Source: Catellatospora paridis
GTDB taxonomy: Bacteria > Actinomycetota > Actinomycetes > Mycobacteriales > Micromonosporaceae
NCBI RefSeq assembly: GCF_009720365.1
Contig: NZ_WBZD01000037.1
Span: 62,001 to 126,000 of the forward strand
DNA length: 64,000 bases
Reading direction: 5' to 3'
The translations under genes and the position numbers were made by a program. Positions 62,675 through 64,000 of the stretch are shown here, in pieces; the first letter of the stretch is position 1; each line of letters starts with the position of its first letter. Under the pieces are notes generated by a model, which did no database searches, had not been told where the DNA came from, and worked only from the letters and a program-made list of their open reading frames with translations.

Positions 62675-62752
62675 GCAGGGGGTGCCGCCGGGTTCGCTGG
62701 GGGCCGCCAAGAACGGGCGGCCCTTTACGCTCACTCCGGCGGCACCCCCTGC
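62675..62752. terminator. Nested palindrome 1, after hpt
   Basis: Outer 17-bp perfect arms GCAGGGGGTGCCGCCGG / CCGGCGGCACCCCCTGC enclose an inner hairpin GGGCCGCC-aagaac-GGGCGGCCC followed by TTTA. It probably terminates hpt and may fold as a double stem-loop. Confidence 0.7.
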
Positions 62753-62817
62753 TCCGCTCCGGTAGGAGTGGTTGCGGTGGGTGGGTTCGTGCGGGGTTTT
62801 TTGGGGTCTGCCAAGTC

Positions 62818-62897
62818 AGTTACGCCCCACACTTGGCTACTACCTAGCCCCACAGTCGCCACACGTGTCCTCAAGGACCGTCATGTGGGGCGTTACT
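62818..62897. repeat. Long-range inverted repeat
   Basis: AGTTACGCCCCACA (62818-62831) and TGTGGGGCGTTACT (62884-62897) pair at 13 of 14 positions across 52 bases. Confidence 0.55.
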
Positions 62898-63015
62898 CGT
62901 AGGGCGCAAGCAAGTCGCCGTGGTCTCCACGGGAGCCGTCAGGTTGTTACTTGGGTGGTGTGGTTACCGCTGTCGCTTTTCCGTAATTTGTGGAGCGTTC
63001 TGTAGTTTGCGTGGA

Positions 63016-63088
63016 GCGGGGTGGGGGTCGGGGGGGCGTGAGGGGCCGCCCGGTTTTGGCGGCCCAGCGCCCCCGACCCGCACCCCGC
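63016..63088. repeat. Nested palindrome 2, upstream of ftsH
   Basis: Outer 19-base arms GCGGGGTGGGGGTCGGGGG / CCCCCGACCCGCACCCCGC pair with one mismatch. The inner hairpin GGGGCCGCC-cggtttt-GGCGGCCC closely resembles the inner hairpin of nested palindrome 1. Confidence 0.6.
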
Positions 63089-63341
63089 GGAGCGCCCCCC
63101 GGAGGTAACCTCTACCCCTCACTCACCCCTCACTCAGCCGTAAGCGAACAGAGGTGTGATTTGTCCCGAATGCGGGGCACCTGAGCTGAGAAAACGCTGA
63201 ACGTTGTGCGATGGGGAGCACGCATCAGCCAACCGAAGGTTTCTACGGTGTACCGTCGACTAACCGGGCCGCGCCCGGGTGAGCTGACCGCCTCTATCGA
63301 TCAGGAGGACACGGGCGCGAACAAAAGCGTCCGGTAACAGC

Positions 63342-64000
63342 ATGGAGCGTACGCGTTTCTTCCGCCGGCCGATCTTCTGGATCTTCATCGTGGCCATCGG
63401 CGCGATCCTGCTCAGCCAGCTCTTCACCAGCGGCCCGAGCTACCAGCCCGTGGACACCTCGGTGGCGCTCGCCCAGCTCAACCAGGCTGGGCCGAACGCG
63501 ATCAAGGAAGTGCAGATCCGGGACAAGGAGCAGACGCTCCGGATCGACCTGGCCAATAAGAGCAAGTTCGACGATGTCGAGACCGACAAGATCGAGGCCC
63601 AGTACCCGGCAGCTGCCGGCCTGCAGATTTTCAACGAGGTCGACGCGGCCAAGAAGGCCGGCAAGATCTCCGGCAACTTCGACGCCGAGGTGACCGAGGA
63701 GAGCGTCTTCCTGTCGCTGCTGGTGAGCCTGCTGCCGATCGCCGTGCTGGTGATCCTGCTGCTGCTGTTCATGTCGCAGATGCAGGGCGGCGGCTCGCGG
63801 GTCCTGAACTTCGGCAAGTCGAAGGCCAAGCTCGTCAGCAAGGACACCCCGAAGACCACCTTCGCGGACGTGGCCGGCTCCGACGAGGCCGTCGAGGAGC
63901 TGCACGAGATCAAGGACTTCCTGCAGAACCCGGCGAAGTACCAGGCGCTCGGTGCCAAGATCCCGAAGGGCGTGCTGCTGTTCGGCCCGCCCGGAACGGG
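63342..64000 (+). CDS. ftsH: ATP-dependent zinc metalloprotease FtsH (N-terminal part)
   Basis: The first 219 codons of FtsH, a membrane AAA protease for quality control; the gene runs off the window. Two membrane segments (about 9-27 and 122-145) bracket the external FtsH_ext domain. The AAA domain begins with [20 protein letters not shown], and the Walker A motif FGPPGTG (from residue 214) is cut by the window edge. The ATG at 63342 gives the usual [10 protein letters not shown]. No strong ribosome site is close: AGGAGG lies 33 bases upstream. The order hpt, ftsH follows the mycobacterial arrangement, but with fewer genes between. Confidence 0.95.
   Translation, partial: MERTRFFRRPIFWIFIVAIGAILLSQLFTSGPSYQPVDTSVALAQLNQAGPNAIKEVQIRDKEQTLRIDLANKSKFDDVETDKIEAQYPAAAGLQIFNEVDAAKKAGKISGNFDAEVTEESVFLSLLVSLLPIAVLVILLLLFMSQMQGGGSRVLNFGKSKAKLVSKDTPKTTFADVAGSDEAVEELHEIKDFLQNPAKYQALGAKIPKGVLLFGPPGT

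Larger units (their letters stand above)
62655..63341. other. Structured non-coding region between hpt and ftsH
   Basis: 687 bases in which I see no credible gene; short reading frames here lack ribosome sites and protein-like composition. It holds two nested palindromes (62675-62752 and 63016-63088), a long-range stem (62818-62897), a short palindrome CCGTGG-tct-CCACGG (about 62918-62932), and the ftsH promoter and leader (about 63100-63341). A tandem CCTCACTCACCCCTCACTCA lies near 63117. An AGGAGG at 63303-63308 is 33 bases before the ftsH start, too far to serve it. Confidence 0.55.

Noticed and set aside
62662-63184. Several short plus-strand open frames between hpt and ftsH
   Set aside because: They cross strong palindromes, lack ribosome sites and have no protein-like composition.

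Overview
The window is high-GC actinobacterial DNA, most likely from the family Micromonosporaceae. This is inferred from strong G/C third-position bias, frequent GTG/TTG starts, a WhiB-family protein, a chaplin-like protein, a pSAM2-type integrated element and a type VII secretion core. The species cannot be named from sequence alone.

Layout. 0.1-7.0 kb holds amino-acid biosynthesis: leuA (minus strand, with a Leu-codon leader peptide and attenuator), an MFS transporter, a lipoprotein, then lysC (with an in-frame start for a beta subunit) and asd. 7.1-11.5 kb holds a GAF-GAF-GGDEF diguanylate cyclase, a small membrane protein, a GNAT acetyltransferase and a SigE-type ECF sigma factor with a membrane partner. 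11.75-18.67 kb is an integrated element of the actinomycete AICE type in the 3' end of tRNA-Pro(CGG). It is bounded by 46-bp direct repeats and carries a GntR repressor with palindromic operators, a Cys-rich small protein, a RepSA-like replication initiator, two helix-turn-helix proteins, an integrase, and cargo (a SUKH protein and an unknown protein). No transfer gene is present.

18.7-44 kb matches, from memory, the gene content and order around Mycobacterium tuberculosis Rv3683-Rv3671c: metallophosphoesterase, PBP (ponA2), whiB4/wblA, two ArsA-like ATPases, a DUF4177-like protein, RidA, an MBL hydrolase, crp, nth, a TlpA-like protein, a Nudix hydrolase and marP. Between the MBL hydrolase and crp sits an insertion of about 10 kb: an adenylate cyclase-AAA-TPR protein, a soluble Ser/Thr kinase, a two-subunit acyl-CoA carboxylase and a three-domain chaplin-like protein. 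44-51 kb carries mycP, eccD and eccC of a type VII secretion system, without eccB, eccE or Esx substrates in view. 51-64 kb follows the mycobacterial order ppa, PBP4-type dacB, zinc metalloprotease, tilS, hpt, ftsH, interrupted by a gamma-glutamyltransferase, a large subtilase and a GlxA-like AraC regulator.

The most unusual signals are these: three perfect DnaA boxes (TTATCCACA) built into the 5' coding part of dacB with otherwise avoided codons; a palindromic motif shared by an intergenic terminator-like hairpin and an in-frame extension of tilS; a family of related hairpins at gene ends; the operator cluster and transfer-less layout of the integrated element; a chaplin-like protein whose third domain has lost both cysteines; and a pair of nested palindromes between hpt and ftsH.
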